Origin: Bacteroidota bacterium
GTDB taxonomy: Bacteria; Bacteroidota; Bacteroidia; Flavobacteriales; Weeksellaceae
Direction of reading: 5' to 3'
Assembly: GCA_023399595.1 (NCBI GenBank)
Contig: JAEWOR010000053.1
Location: 1 to 13,942, forward strand
Length of the DNA stretch: 13,942 nt
The translations under genes and the position numbers were made by a program. The notes under the pieces are model-generated. The model was not told where the DNA came from. It made no database searches and worked only from the letters and a program-made list of their open reading frames with translations. Every line of letters begins with the position of its first letter. The first letter of the stretch is position 1. Shown one piece after another: positions 1 to 7,970 of the stretch.

Positions 1-34
1 GCCTTCGGCCCCCGAAACTCTTTTTATAACAATA
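1..34. other. Possible partial terminator at the window edge
   Basis: TTCGG (4-8) and CCGAA (12-16) form a 5-bp stem with a 3-base loop, with five T at 21-25. It could be the end of a terminator for a plus-strand gene left of the window, or downstream structure of the S9 peptidase gene. Truncation prevents a firm call. Confidence 0.25.
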
Positions 35-2170
35 TTATTTCTTCAAATATTCATCAAAATAATCGGTTACTTTTTGCATTAGGTGAACTCTATCTTTCCC
101 AATTACATTGTGAGCATGTCCAGGATAAACAAAATAATCCATTTGAACACCATTATCAACAGCAGACTTTATAAACTTCATGGACTGTTGCCAAATCACC
201 ACATCATCTTGAGCTCCATGAATCATTAAAAGTTTACCTTTTAAATTCTGAACTTTATCTAAAAGATTAGCTATTTTATAACCTTGTGGATTTTCTTGCG
301 GCGTATCCATATATCTTTCAGTGTACATAATTTCATACATATTCCAATCGATAACTGGTCCACCAGCAACTCCCACTTTGAAAACGTCTGGATGCTTCAA
401 CATAAAACTCGTCGTCATAAATCCACCAAAACTCCAACCGTGAATACCCATTTTTGAAGAATCAACATAAGGTAAAGATTTTAAATAGTCAACACCTTTC
501 ATTTGGTCTTCCATTTCTGTAGTTCCTAGATTTCTGAAAACTGCCTGCTCAAACTTCATCCCTCTGTTAGAAGAACCTCTTCCATCCATCGTGAAAATAA
601 TGTATCCATTTTGAGCCATATATTCATACCACAAATTTCCTGAAGCTGGGAAAGTATTGGTTACCAACTGCAAATGCGGTCCGTTGTACAAATAAACAAT
701 AGTTGGATATTTTTTATTAGGATCGAAATGGGTTGGAAGAATAATCTTTCCATAAAGTGGAGTCCCATCATCAGCGGTAAGATTTACCTCTTTAATTTCC
801 GGACGGAGATAATTTTTTAAGGTATTTTCAGATGTTAGAATATTGGTGCTCTTACCATTAGAAGTCGAAATATAATTTGCTACTCTCGGCGTGTTAGCAT
901 TAGAATAAGAATCATATAAATAAGCTCCATCATCACTCAAAATTCCAGTATGAATTCCTGGCGCAGTATCTAATCTTTCTATTTTAAAATTATTCCAATT
1001 TACTTTGTAAAGGTGTTTTTCTTTAGGAGAATCTTTAGTTGAGGAGAAGAAAATTTCTTTTTTCTTTTCATTGAAACCTAAAATATCATTCACCAACCAA
1101 TCTCCTTTTGTGATTTGAGAAACCAAACCTTTATCTAAATTATAATGGAATAAATGGTTGTAACCTGTTCTCTGACTTTGCCAAATAAAATCTGTATTTG
1201 AATTTGGGAAGAAAGTTAAAGGTTTTTGCGGCTCTACATATTTATCATTCGTTTCTTCAAATAAAGTTTTGATGAATTTTCCAGTATTTGCATTATACTG
1301 ATTGAATTTTAAATGATTTTGACCTCTATTTAAAACACCAATAAAAATATATTTTGAATCTGGACTCCAAGAAATTGCCGTTAAATATTGATCTTTTGGA
1401 CCTTCAACATCAACAAAAATTGTAGTAGCATTTTTGATATTGTAAATTCCCAATTTTACTTCGTGAGAAGTTTGTCCAGCCATTGGATATTTTATATTGG
1501 TATTTACAGCTGGGGTTACAGACCAATCAATAATAGGATAATCTGTCACCATTGTTTGATCCATTTTATAAAAAGCTACCGAATTGGAGTTAGGAGCAGG
1601 GAAAATACCTTCATTAATCCCGAATTCATTTCTATGAACCGCTTGTCCGCTAATGATATTTTCATTTTGCTCATTCGTAACTGCTGTTGCAACTCCATTT
1701 TTGTTAACAAAAAGATTATTTTTTATAGTATAAGCAAAAGTTTGGTTATCACTGAACATTTTGAAGTTTGCAGCAGCATCATCCATCTTAGAAGTTGACT
1801 TCACCTTCCATTCTGAACCTGATTTTTCCGCCCACATCATTTGATTTCCAGATTTAAAATATCCAGAATTGTTGTTGATGAAAGTTATCTGCGGAAACGA
1901 CTTTAGTTTAGCGGCTGTATTCTTATTAATTTGATACAGAGAAACCAAGGTATCTTGCTTTCTTGTTTTAATATCCGTTATCAAATAAGCATTTTTAACT
2001 GCATTGATGTAAGATTTTCCGTCTTTAGACCAAGAAAATTGTGATATATTTTTCACAGCTAAATTACTTCTCAAGCCGTTTACAGCTTCAGCCATTGTAA
2101 ACTTCTGAGTTTGAGCAGTTGCTAAACCACCCATAACCATGAATAATAAAGATAATTTTGTTATTTTCAT
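35..2170 (-). CDS. Secreted S9 family prolyl peptidase (DPP IV type)
   Basis: This 711-residue protein reads as a dipeptidyl peptidase IV-like serine exopeptidase acting in the periplasm or at the cell surface, releasing dipeptides from Xaa-Pro substrates. Residues 1-20 form a signal peptide ending LATAQ. Residues of about 90-440 fit the DPP IV beta-propeller; the NEFGI motif at 181-185 supplies a Glu where DPP IV enzymes bind the substrate amino terminus. The C-terminal alpha/beta-hydrolase domain (about 460-711) carries the nucleophile motif GWSFGG with Ser580, the acid in HGAQDD (Asp655 or Asp656) and the His in GHAHNV (685 or 687). Length is normal for the family and the catalytic set is intact. 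It stands alone, reading away from the YceI gene. Family assignment is firm; exact dipeptidyl specificity is inferred. No type IX C-terminal sorting domain is seen. Confidence 0.93.
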   Translation of the reverse strand: MKITKLSLLFMVMGGLATAQTQKFTMAEAVNGLRSNLAVKNISQFSWSKDGKSYINAVKNAYLITDIKTRKQDTLVSLYQINKNTAAKLKSFPQITFINNNSGYFKSGNQMMWAEKSGSEWKVKSTSKMDDAAANFKMFSDNQTFAYTIKNNLFVNKNGVATAVTNEQNENIISGQAVHRNEFGINEGIFPAPNSNSVAFYKMDQTMVTDYPIIDWSVTPAVNTNIKYPMAGQTSHEVKLGIYNIKNATTIFVDVEGPKDQYLTAISWSPDSKYIFIGVLNRGQNHLKFNQYNANTGKFIKTLFEETNDKYVEPQKPLTFFPNSNTDFIWQSQRTGYNHLFHYNLDKGLVSQITKGDWLVNDILGFNEKKKEIFFSSTKDSPKEKHLYKVNWNNFKIERLDTAPGIHTGILSDDGAYLYDSYSNANTPRVANYISTSNGKSTNILTSENTLKNYLRPEIKEVNLTADDGTPLYGKIILPTHFDPNKKYPTIVYLYNGPHLQLVTNTFPASGNLWYEYMAQNGYIIFTMDGRGSSNRGMKFEQAVFRNLGTTEMEDQMKGVDYLKSLPYVDSSKMGIHGWSFGGFMTTSFMLKHPDVFKVGVAGGPVIDWNMYEIMYTERYMDTPQENPQGYKIANLLDKVQNLKGKLLMIHGAQDDVVIWQQSMKFIKSAVDNGVQMDYFVYPGHAHNVIGKDRVHLMQKVTDYFDEYLKK

Positions 2171-2188
2171 TTCTTAAATTTCAAAAAC

Positions 2189-2196
2189 CAAAAATA
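2189..2196 (-). promoter_or_regulatory. Candidate -7 box for the S9 peptidase gene
   Basis: The minus strand reads TATTTTTG, an exact match to the Bacteroidota -7 consensus TAnnTTTG, 18 bases before the ATG at 2170. No TTG is present at the usual -33 distance, and the surroundings are A/T-rich enough to give chance matches, so support is moderate. Confidence 0.4.
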
Positions 2197-2538
2197 AGAA
2201 ATAAAAAATGAAGGTTAAAAATATTAATTTAATTGGAACGACGAAATTTCTTATAGAGAATCATTTTCATACTTTCTTGTTTCCCATTCCTCAAGGCTAA
2301 TCAAAATATCAGAAACACAATCTTTATTATTGGGCATTCTCTTTATTGAGTCTATTTTATAAACTGACAATCACTAAAGTAATATCGATAAACAAAAAGT
2401 GAATAATGCAATAATAGATATCTTTTCCTACGTATTTATAAGTATTTTTAGTCTAAAGATGAATTTAAGATTTTTAATTGCGTATATTTATTGATAGTAA
2501 TTTTAGCTAAAAAAGTTTTTTTAACATACATCAAGAGA

Positions 2539-2564
2539 TTGCAATTCTTAAGCACCTACCTTTG
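2539..2564 (+). promoter_or_regulatory. Promoter of the YceI gene (TTG / TACCTTTG)
   Basis: TACCTTTG at 2557-2564 matches the Bacteroidota -7 box TAnnTTTG exactly, and TTG at 2539-2541 could be the -33 element, although the 15-base spacing is shorter than the usual 17-23. Transcription would begin near 2570, leaving a 5' leader of about 20 bases before the ATG at 2591. Confidence 0.6.
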
Positions 2565-2590
2565 TAACATCAAATTAAAAAATATATAAC

Positions 2591-3103
2591 ATGTCAACAA
2601 AATGGAATTTAGACCTTAGCCACAGTGAAATAACTTTCAAAGTAAAACATATGATGATCTCCAACGTGAAAGGGAGATTTAATGATTTTACCGCCAATTT
2701 AGAATCAGAAGACGACACATTTAAAAATGTAAAAGTGAGTGCAGATATCAATATTAATTCTATTGACACTAACAGTAAAGACAGAGACAATCACTTAAAA
2801 TCTTCAGATTTTTTTGATGCAGAAACCACTCCTCAAATGCACTTTGAAGCTACATCTTTAAACGGTGATATTGAAGGTTTCATGACTATTAAAGGAGTTA
2901 CAAAACCTATAAAGCTAGAAGTAGATTTTGGTGGTATGCAGGTGGATCCTTGGGGAAATACAAAAGCAGGCTTTACTTTTGAAGGAAAAATTAGCAGAAA
3001 TGATTTCGGATTAAATTGGAATGCGGCACTTGAAGCAGGTGGAGTAATGGTAGGAGATGAAGTGAGAATCTCCGGAGATTTACAATTCGCAAAAGGCGAA
3101 TAA
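2591..3103 (+). CDS. YceI-like family protein (lipocalin-like, cytoplasmic form)
   Basis: This 170-residue protein is a YceI-domain protein, a beta-barrel fold that binds amphipathic or isoprenoid-type ligands. The family signature is clear: the opening W-x-L-D-x-x-H-S-E-I-x-F-x-V-K-H block at residues 5-20, the central S-x-D-F-F-D segment, and the closing S-R-x-D-F-G-L-x-W motif near residues 136-144. Unlike the E. coli protein it has no signal peptide, so it should be cytoplasmic; short cytoplasmic versions are common in flavobacteria (from memory). A good -7 box lies just upstream. The dioxygenase gene follows 70 bases later on the same strand, so co-transcription is likely, although a hairpin in the gap could reduce read-through. 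The ligand and physiological role are not evident from sequence. Confidence 0.92.
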   Translation: MSTKWNLDLSHSEITFKVKHMMISNVKGRFNDFTANLESEDDTFKNVKVSADININSIDTNSKDRDNHLKSSDFFDAETTPQMHFEATSLNGDIEGFMTIKGVTKPIKLEVDFGGMQVDPWGNTKAGFTFEGKISRNDFGLNWNAALEAGGVMVGDEVRISGDLQFAKGE

Positions 3104-3133
3104 TTACAAATTAATTCTACAAAAAATACCATG

Positions 3134-3157
3134 AAGCCTATTATTACAATAGGTTTT
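3134..3157 (+). terminator. Hairpin between YceI and dioxygenase genes (weak terminator or attenuator)
   Basis: CCTATT (3137-3142) and AATAGG (3148-3153) form a 6-bp stem around a 5-base loop. It extends outward by a G-T and two A-T pairs and is followed by TTTTG. The T-run is short, so this may only partly terminate, or may simply affect expression of the downstream gene. Confidence 0.35.
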
Positions 3158-3173
3158 GTGGTTTCTATTCAAC

Positions 3174-4001
3174 ATGAATTTAAATGATTTAAATACTATT
3201 TCTGAACATTTCCAGAAAACGGAAAAAATGCCTGTCTTATTTTTGGGACATGGCTCTCCGATGAACGCTATTGAAGAAAATCAGTTTGTACAAGGTTTTA
3301 GAAATGTAGCGAAAGAAATTCCGACACCACAAGCTATTTTATGCGTTTCTGCGCATTGGTTTACCAACGGAACTTTTGTTACAGCTATGGAAATGCCCAA
3401 AACCATTCATGATTTTTATGGTTTTCCAAAAGAACTTTTTGAAGTCAATTATCCTGCACCTGGAAGTCCTCAGCTTGCCAAAGAAACTACTGAACTTTTA
3501 GCTCCCAACTTGGCAACAGAAGACCATAATTGGGGATTGGACCATGGTGCATGGTCGGTTATTAAACATCTATATCCCGAGGCAAATATTCCTGTTGTCC
3601 AATTGAGTATAGATTATACAAAACCTCCTCAATATCATTTTGATTTGGCTAAAAAATTAAACAAATTAAGAGAGAGAGGCATCTTAATTATTGGTAGCGG
3701 AAATATTGTTCACAACCTTAGGTTAATTGATTGGCGCAATATCAATACCGTTGGAGCGGGTTGGGACTGGGCCATTGAAGCTAGAGAAAAAACCAATAAC
3801 TGGATTTTGGATGGCGATTTCCAAACCTTAATTAATTTCGAAAAACAAGGAAAAGCCTTACAAAATGCTATTCCTACTCCCGATCATTATTTGCCTTTAA
3901 TTTATTCTTTAGGTTTGAAAGAAAAATCCGAAGATTTAAAATTATTGAATGATGAATTGATTGGTGGTTCTTTAAGCATGACAAGTGTAAGAATTGGTTA
4001 A
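3174..4001 (+). CDS. ygiD: 4,5-DOPA-extradiol-type dioxygenase (DODA/YgiD family)
   Basis: This is a class III extradiol ring-cleavage dioxygenase-like protein of 275 residues, closely patterned on E. coli YgiD, which has activity on L-DOPA. The expected metal or catalytic histidines are present: His26 in LFLGHGSP, His61 in CVSAHWF, His124 in LDHGAW, His180 in GSGNIVHNLR and His238 in TPDHYLPL. The protein ends with the family's G-S-L-S-M-x-S-V-x-I-G block. I chose the ATG at 3174 rather than an in-frame TTG at 3156; a later Met at 3228 (MPVLFLGHG) is also possible but would leave little before the first metal ligand. It probably shares a transcript with the YceI gene and ends at a strong terminator. 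The natural substrate is unknown; many family members act on catecholic compounds. Confidence 0.92.
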   Translation: MNLNDLNTISEHFQKTEKMPVLFLGHGSPMNAIEENQFVQGFRNVAKEIPTPQAILCVSAHWFTNGTFVTAMEMPKTIHDFYGFPKELFEVNYPAPGSPQLAKETTELLAPNLATEDHNWGLDHGAWSVIKHLYPEANIPVVQLSIDYTKPPQYHFDLAKKLNKLRERGILIIGSGNIVHNLRLIDWRNINTVGAGWDWAIEAREKTNNWILDGDFQTLINFEKQGKALQNAIPTPDHYLPLIYSLGLKEKSEDLKLLNDELIGGSLSMTSVRIG

Positions 4002-4004
4002 AAT

Positions 4005-4035
4005 AAAAAAAGCTGCTAAAATAGCAGCTTTTTTT
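4005..4035. terminator. Strong bidirectional intrinsic terminator
   Basis: AGCTGCT (4011-4017) and AGCAGCT (4023-4029) form a perfect stem around a 5-base loop, flanked by six A on the left and six T on the right that lengthen the stem to 13 bp. Read on either strand it ends in a T-run, so it serves both the dioxygenase gene (plus) and the hutH-DUF2059 unit (minus), whose stop codons lie 3 and 1 bases away. Confidence 0.93.
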
Positions 4036-4036
4036 A

Positions 4037-4489
4037 TTAATTCATTGGCGGCGGCGGAGAACTGTATTGATATTTTTCTTCTAGTTCTTTTCCAATTTTC
4101 TCACTTAAATCGCGACCCCATCTTTCTCCTTCTTTCATACTTTCGTTCATAATTAAGGGAAGTTTTGCAATGATTTTTTTTCCTGTTGGAGTTTTATAGA
4201 AGGTCAACAAATCATCTATTTCTTTCTCTTCAAAATGTTTTGAATAAATTGGAACAATAAGATTTACCAAATTGGTTAAGTTCCGCTTCTCTCCTACTTT
4301 ATCCCAATACTCACGTGGAACATCTGGATAGATCTCTTTATACTGTGCAATCATACCAGAAAACGTCATTTCTAGATTTTTTTCTGTTCCCATTAAGAGT
4401 AACAAATCTTTTATCTTATTTTCTTTTGTTGTTTGTGAAAAACTAAATACAGATAATAAAATAAATCCTCCAACTAAAATTTTCTTCAT
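4037..4489 (-). CDS. DUF2059 domain-containing secreted protein
   Basis: This 150-residue protein has a signal peptide (residues 1-19, MKKILVGGF...FSFSQ) and a DUF2059 domain. The recognisable part is the segment I-Y-x-K-H-F-x-x-x-E-I-D-D-L-L-T-F-Y-K-T-P-x-G-K-K, followed by a helix, in the second half. It ends in an unusual short tail with four consecutive prolines (SSPPPPMN). The biochemical role of DUF2059 proteins is unknown; a periplasmic location is expected. Its ATG shares one base with the hutH stop codon (TAATG on the minus strand), which predicts translational coupling to hutH. No functional link between the two proteins is obvious, so the pairing may be simple co-transcription. Confidence 0.85.
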   Translation of the reverse strand: MKKILVGGFILLSVFSFSQTTKENKIKDLLLLMGTEKNLEMTFSGMIAQYKEIYPDVPREYWDKVGEKRNLTNLVNLIVPIYSKHFEEKEIDDLLTFYKTPTGKKIIAKLPLIMNESMKEGERWGRDLSEKIGKELEEKYQYSSPPPPMN

Positions 4490-5979
4490 TAGATAACCAC
4501 TTTAAACTTCTTCTCTCTAATTAAATCTGCAATTGCCAACATATCTTCACCTATCAATCTATCATCTTCTAATTTTGCTACTTTTGAACGAAGAATATTG
4601 TAATTTTCTTCTATAATTTCTGAACATTTTGCAGGTCTTCTAAATTCTAAACCTTGAGCCGCAAACATTAATTCTACCGCTAAAATATTCACCAAATTCC
4701 CTAAAACCTGATTGAACTTTCTTCCCGAAATACTTCCCATAGAAACATGATCTTCCTGCCCTAAACTTGTAGGAATAGAATCCGCTGAAGCAGGAAAACA
4801 TAAAGTTTTATTTTCAGTCACCAATGCTGCAGAAGTATATTGAGGAATCATAAATCCTGAATTAAGACCAGATTTTGCTGTTAGCAATCTTGGTAAACCG
4901 TATTGTCCTTCCAATAAAAGATAACTTCTTCTGTCCGAAATATTTCCTAATTCCGCAGCAGCCAAAGTTGCATAATCTAAAGGCAACGCCATTAACTGTC
5001 CATGGAAATTCCCACCAGAAATAGATTCTTCAGCGCTTAAAACAATTGGATTATCGGTTACAGAATTCAATTCGGTTTCTGCCATCATTTTCAAATGTTC
5101 AAAAGCATTTCTACTCGCACCATGAACTTGTGGTACGCAACGCATAGAATAAGGATCCTGAACTCTTTCGCAGTCTTCATGTATCTTAAGATTTTCTGAA
5201 TCTTTTAAAAATCCTAACATTCTTGCAGCCACTTTTTTACTCCCTTCAAACGGACGAATTTCGTGCAGTTCCTTCTTGAACGGACTTGCAGAACCTCTAT
5301 ATGCTTCTAAACTCATCGCCGCCGTCATATCCGCTAAATCCAATAAATATTCGAATTTTTCTAAACCTTTTATAGCGTGAGATAAAATAAACTGAGTTCC
5401 ATTAATTAAGCCTAAACCTTCTTTTGGTCCTAATTCCAAAGGTTTTAAACCGTGTTTTTCAAGAACCGTTTTTGTATCAACAACTTCATCTCCTTCCCAA
5501 ACTTTTCCTAAACCTAAAAGCGGTAAAACCAAATGCGCTAATGGTGCCAAATCTCCCGATGCTCCCACAGAACCTTGTTCTGGAACAACAGGAATAATAT
5601 CTTTCTCCAACATCGTCACCATTCTTTCAATAACATCCAAAGAAACTCCCGAAAAACCTTTAGACAACGCATGAATTTTAGCAATCATCATGATTTTAGA
5701 AAGTTCTTTATCTATAGGTTTTCCCACACCAACAGCATGAGAAATTATAAGATTATGCTGAAGTTGAGCTGTTTCTTCTGGAGAAATTTTAGTATCGCAA
5801 AGCGGTCCAAAGCCTGTATTGATGCCATAAACACATCTATCAGACTCCACAATATCTTTTACATTTTGCTGAGATTTCAAGATCAATTCTCTAGCTTCTC
5901 CATTCAATTTCGCTTTCATTGGGTCTTTACAGATGTTCAAAACATCATGAAAAGTAAAAATATCTATTCCGTAAATCAT
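4489..5979 (-). CDS. hutH: Histidine ammonia-lyase
   Basis: HutH removes ammonia from L-histidine to give trans-urocanate, the first step of histidine breakdown, in the cytoplasm. The 496-residue length is usual. The Ala-Ser-Gly triad that cyclises to the MIO electrophile is at 140-142 in GSVGASGDLAPL. Other active-site positions are intact: Tyr51 in YGINTGFG, Ser80-His81 in the substrate loop (typical of histidine rather than phenylalanine lyases), Asn193 in LINGTQ, Tyr277 and Arg280 in YSMR, and Glu409 in GQEDH. None of hutU, hutI, hutG or hutC is adjacent, so the pathway must be completed elsewhere or this lyase works alone. Upstream only a near-consensus TATTTTTA at 6002-5995 is seen. The DUF2059 gene overlaps its stop. 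Confidence 0.95.
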   Translation of the reverse strand: MIYGIDIFTFHDVLNICKDPMKAKLNGEARELILKSQQNVKDIVESDRCVYGINTGFGPLCDTKISPEETAQLQHNLIISHAVGVGKPIDKELSKIMMIAKIHALSKGFSGVSLDVIERMVTMLEKDIIPVVPEQGSVGASGDLAPLAHLVLPLLGLGKVWEGDEVVDTKTVLEKHGLKPLELGPKEGLGLINGTQFILSHAIKGLEKFEYLLDLADMTAAMSLEAYRGSASPFKKELHEIRPFEGSKKVAARMLGFLKDSENLKIHEDCERVQDPYSMRCVPQVHGASRNAFEHLKMMAETELNSVTDNPIVLSAEESISGGNFHGQLMALPLDYATLAAAELGNISDRRSYLLLEGQYGLPRLLTAKSGLNSGFMIPQYTSAALVTENKTLCFPASADSIPTSLGQEDHVSMGSISGRKFNQVLGNLVNILAVELMFAAQGLEFRRPAKCSEIIEENYNILRSKVAKLEDDRLIGEDMLAIADLIREKKFKVVI

Positions 5980-6152
5980 TTTAAAAATTTGGGCTAAAAA
6001 TACGTCTTTTTTTCCTTGTTTTTAAAAGAAAAACGCGAGCGAAGCGAACGTCAAAAGAGTTTAGTAGTCAATTTTATTTTTTAACCATCGTTTTTACAGT
6101 CTTGAATTTTGGGTTCTTTTGTTTCAAGACAAAAAAACATGATATAATTCCC

Positions 6153-6160
6153 TATTTTTG
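6153..6160 (+). promoter_or_regulatory. -7 box TATTTTTG immediately before uvrC
   Basis: TATTTTTG matches TAnnTTTG exactly. Only four bases separate it from the GTG that begins UvrC, so if it is the promoter the transcript would start at or next to the start codon. No -33 TTG is at a normal distance; the nearest upstream is 6119-6121, 31 bases away. Confidence 0.45.
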
Positions 6161-6164
6161 TAAG

Positions 6165-7970
6165 GTGAATCCTAATTTAGAACTTCAACTTAAAACCCTT
6201 CCTTCCGACCCTGGTGTGTATCGTTATTATGACAAAAACGATCAACTTTTATATGTTGGAAAAGCCAAAAACCTCAAAAAAAGGGTACTTTCTTATTTCA
6301 ATAAAAATTTGTCGAGCTATCGAACAAAAATAATGGTTGGAAAAATTTTCCGATTAGAAACCACCATTGTCAATAGCGAATACGACGCTCTTTTGTTAGA
6401 AAATAATTTGATAAAAGAACATCAACCTTTCTACAACGTGATGTTGAAGGATGATAAAACCTATCCTTGGATTTGCATTAAAAATGAAGCCTTCCCACGA
6501 ATTTTTCTCACTAGAAACATTATAAAAGACGGTTCTGAATATTACGGACCTTACGCAAAAGTTCGTCCCGCAAAAATTCTTTTGGATACAATTAAACATT
6601 TGTACAAACTCCGAACTTGTAATCTTAATCTTGCTCCCGAAAAAATAGCGGAAGGTAAATACAAAGTTTGTTTGGAATATCATATTAAAAATTGTGACGG
6701 ACCTTGTGAACAACTAGAAACCAAGGAAGATTACGATGAGAAAATAGATGCTATCCGTGGAATTATTAAAGGGGATTTCAGAAAAGCAAAAGAATATTTG
6801 ATGAATCAAATGATGAAATATGCTGAGGATTTGCAGTTCGAAAAAGCGCAAATGGTAAAAGAGCGTATTGATTTGTTAGATGATTTCCAATCGAAAAATA
6901 CCGTAATGAATCCCAATATTGATGATATTGATGTTTTCGGAATGACGAGTGATGAAACCGCAGCTTATGTCAATTTCTTCAAGATTAGAAATGGAAATAT
7001 CATCCAAAGTTATACCACGGAAATTAAGAAAATCCTTGATGAAAGCGATGAAGAAATTATGGAAGAAGCTCTGATTGAAATTCGACAAAAATTCAGTTCA
7101 GATTCTAAAGAAATCCTTTTGCCATTTCATCTTACGGTGGAAATTCCAAATGTGAAAATTATGGTTCCAAAAGTAGGCGATAAAAAACGTATCGTAGAAC
7201 TTTCTGAAAAAAACGCCAAAGAATATCGTCTGGAAAAACTAAAACAAGTTCAAATTGTAGATCCTGAAAGACATACGAAAAGAATTATGGCAGAAATGCA
7301 AAGTCTTTTGAGAATGCCTGTGGAACCACGACATATTGAAGGTTTTGACAATTCAAATATTCAAGGAACAAACCCTGTTTCTGCATGTGTCGTTTTTAAA
7401 GATGGAAAACCCAGCAAAGCCGATTACAGAATTTTTCATCCTAAAACCGTTGAAGGTCCAAATGATTTTGCAACCATGGAAGAAGTGATTTACCGTCGCT
7501 ACAAAAGACTTTTAGATGAAAATGAACCGCTTCCACAATTAATCTTGATTGATGGTGGAAAAGGACAACTTTCTTCGGCGGTGAAAAGCTTAAAACTTCT
7601 TGGTTTATACGGGAAAATTACCATTATTGGGATTGCAAAACGCTTAGAAGAATTGTATTTCCCTGAAGATTCTATTCCATTGTATTTGGATAAAAAATCT
7701 GAAACATTGAAAATTCTTCAACGAGTACGAGATGAAGCTCACCGTTTTGGTGTAAAACATCATAGAACACGCAGAAAAAATTCGACTATTCAAACAGAAT
7801 TGGAAGAAATTCCTGGCGTAGGCGAAAAGTCTATTGAGTTGCTGTTGTCCAAACTCAAATCTGTAAAACGAATTCGAGAAGCCAGCCAAGAAACCTTAGA
7901 AGAAGTTTTAGGAAAATCTAAAGGTAAAATGGTTTGGGAATACTTTAATGGTGAAGAATCTTCTACTTAG
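6165..7970 (+). CDS. uvrC: Excinuclease ABC subunit C
   Basis: UvrC makes the incisions on both sides of a lesion during UvrABC nucleotide excision repair. With the GTG at 6165 as start, the 601-residue protein opens with the normal family sequence (NPNLELQLKTLPSDPGVY); the in-frame TTG at 6102 would add 21 residues unlike the family. Domains: GIY-YIG nuclease (about 13-95, with Tyr19, Tyr30, Arg40, Glu79); a four-cysteine set (152, 169, 177, 181) as in the iron-sulfur UvrC proteins; UVR motif near 195-240; RNase H-like nuclease with Asp395, Asp463 and His526; and a helix-hairpin-helix tail (about 545-601). All key residues are present. A perfect -7 box sits only 4 bases before the GTG. The stop codon lies inside the 3' end of the convergent gene. 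Confidence 0.95.
   Translation: MNPNLELQLKTLPSDPGVYRYYDKNDQLLYVGKAKNLKKRVLSYFNKNLSSYRTKIMVGKIFRLETTIVNSEYDALLLENNLIKEHQPFYNVMLKDDKTYPWICIKNEAFPRIFLTRNIIKDGSEYYGPYAKVRPAKILLDTIKHLYKLRTCNLNLAPEKIAEGKYKVCLEYHIKNCDGPCEQLETKEDYDEKIDAIRGIIKGDFRKAKEYLMNQMMKYAEDLQFEKAQMVKERIDLLDDFQSKNTVMNPNIDDIDVFGMTSDETAAYVNFFKIRNGNIIQSYTTEIKKILDESDEEIMEEALIEIRQKFSSDSKEILLPFHLTVEIPNVKIMVPKVGDKKRIVELSEKNAKEYRLEKLKQVQIVDPERHTKRIMAEMQSLLRMPVEPRHIEGFDNSNIQGTNPVSACVVFKDGKPSKADYRIFHPKTVEGPNDFATMEEVIYRRYKRLLDENEPLPQLILIDGGKGQLSSAVKSLKLLGLYGKITIIGIAKRLEELYFPEDSIPLYLDKKSETLKILQRVRDEAHRFGVKHHRTRRKNSTIQTELEEIPGVGEKSIELLLSKLKSVKRIREASQETLEEVLGKSKGKMVWEYFNGEESST

Larger units (their letters stand above)
2171..2590. other. 420-base divergent intergenic region
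   Basis: This AT-rich gap separates the divergent S9 peptidase and YceI genes. I see one candidate -7 box for each, and no convincing terminator, RNA fold or conserved small gene. A 30-codon open frame (2208-2300, plus) has no promoter or other support. The remaining roughly 240 bases (2300-2538) hold nothing I can name. Confidence 0.6.

Noticed and set aside
1388..1798. 136-codon open frame on the plus strand opposite the S9 peptidase
   Set aside because: Antisense to an intact conserved peptidase domain, with no promoter and no recognisable protein features.
2208..2300. 30-codon frame starting MKVKNINLIG in the first intergenic region
   Set aside because: No -7 box in range, no terminator and unremarkable composition; frames of this length are expected by chance.
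3156..3173. TTG start for the dioxygenase
   Set aside because: The ATG at 3174 gives an N-terminus in keeping with the family; the upstream residues overlap the hairpin tail and add nothing recognisable.
5575..5997. 140-codon open frame on the plus strand opposite hutH
   Set aside because: It lies antisense to an unambiguous, full-length HutH; its translation is low-complexity and family-free, typical of a shadow frame.
6102..6164. TTG-initiated extension of UvrC
   Set aside because: The extra residues do not resemble UvrC, whereas the GTG at 6165 gives the normal family N-terminus and lies right after a -7 box.
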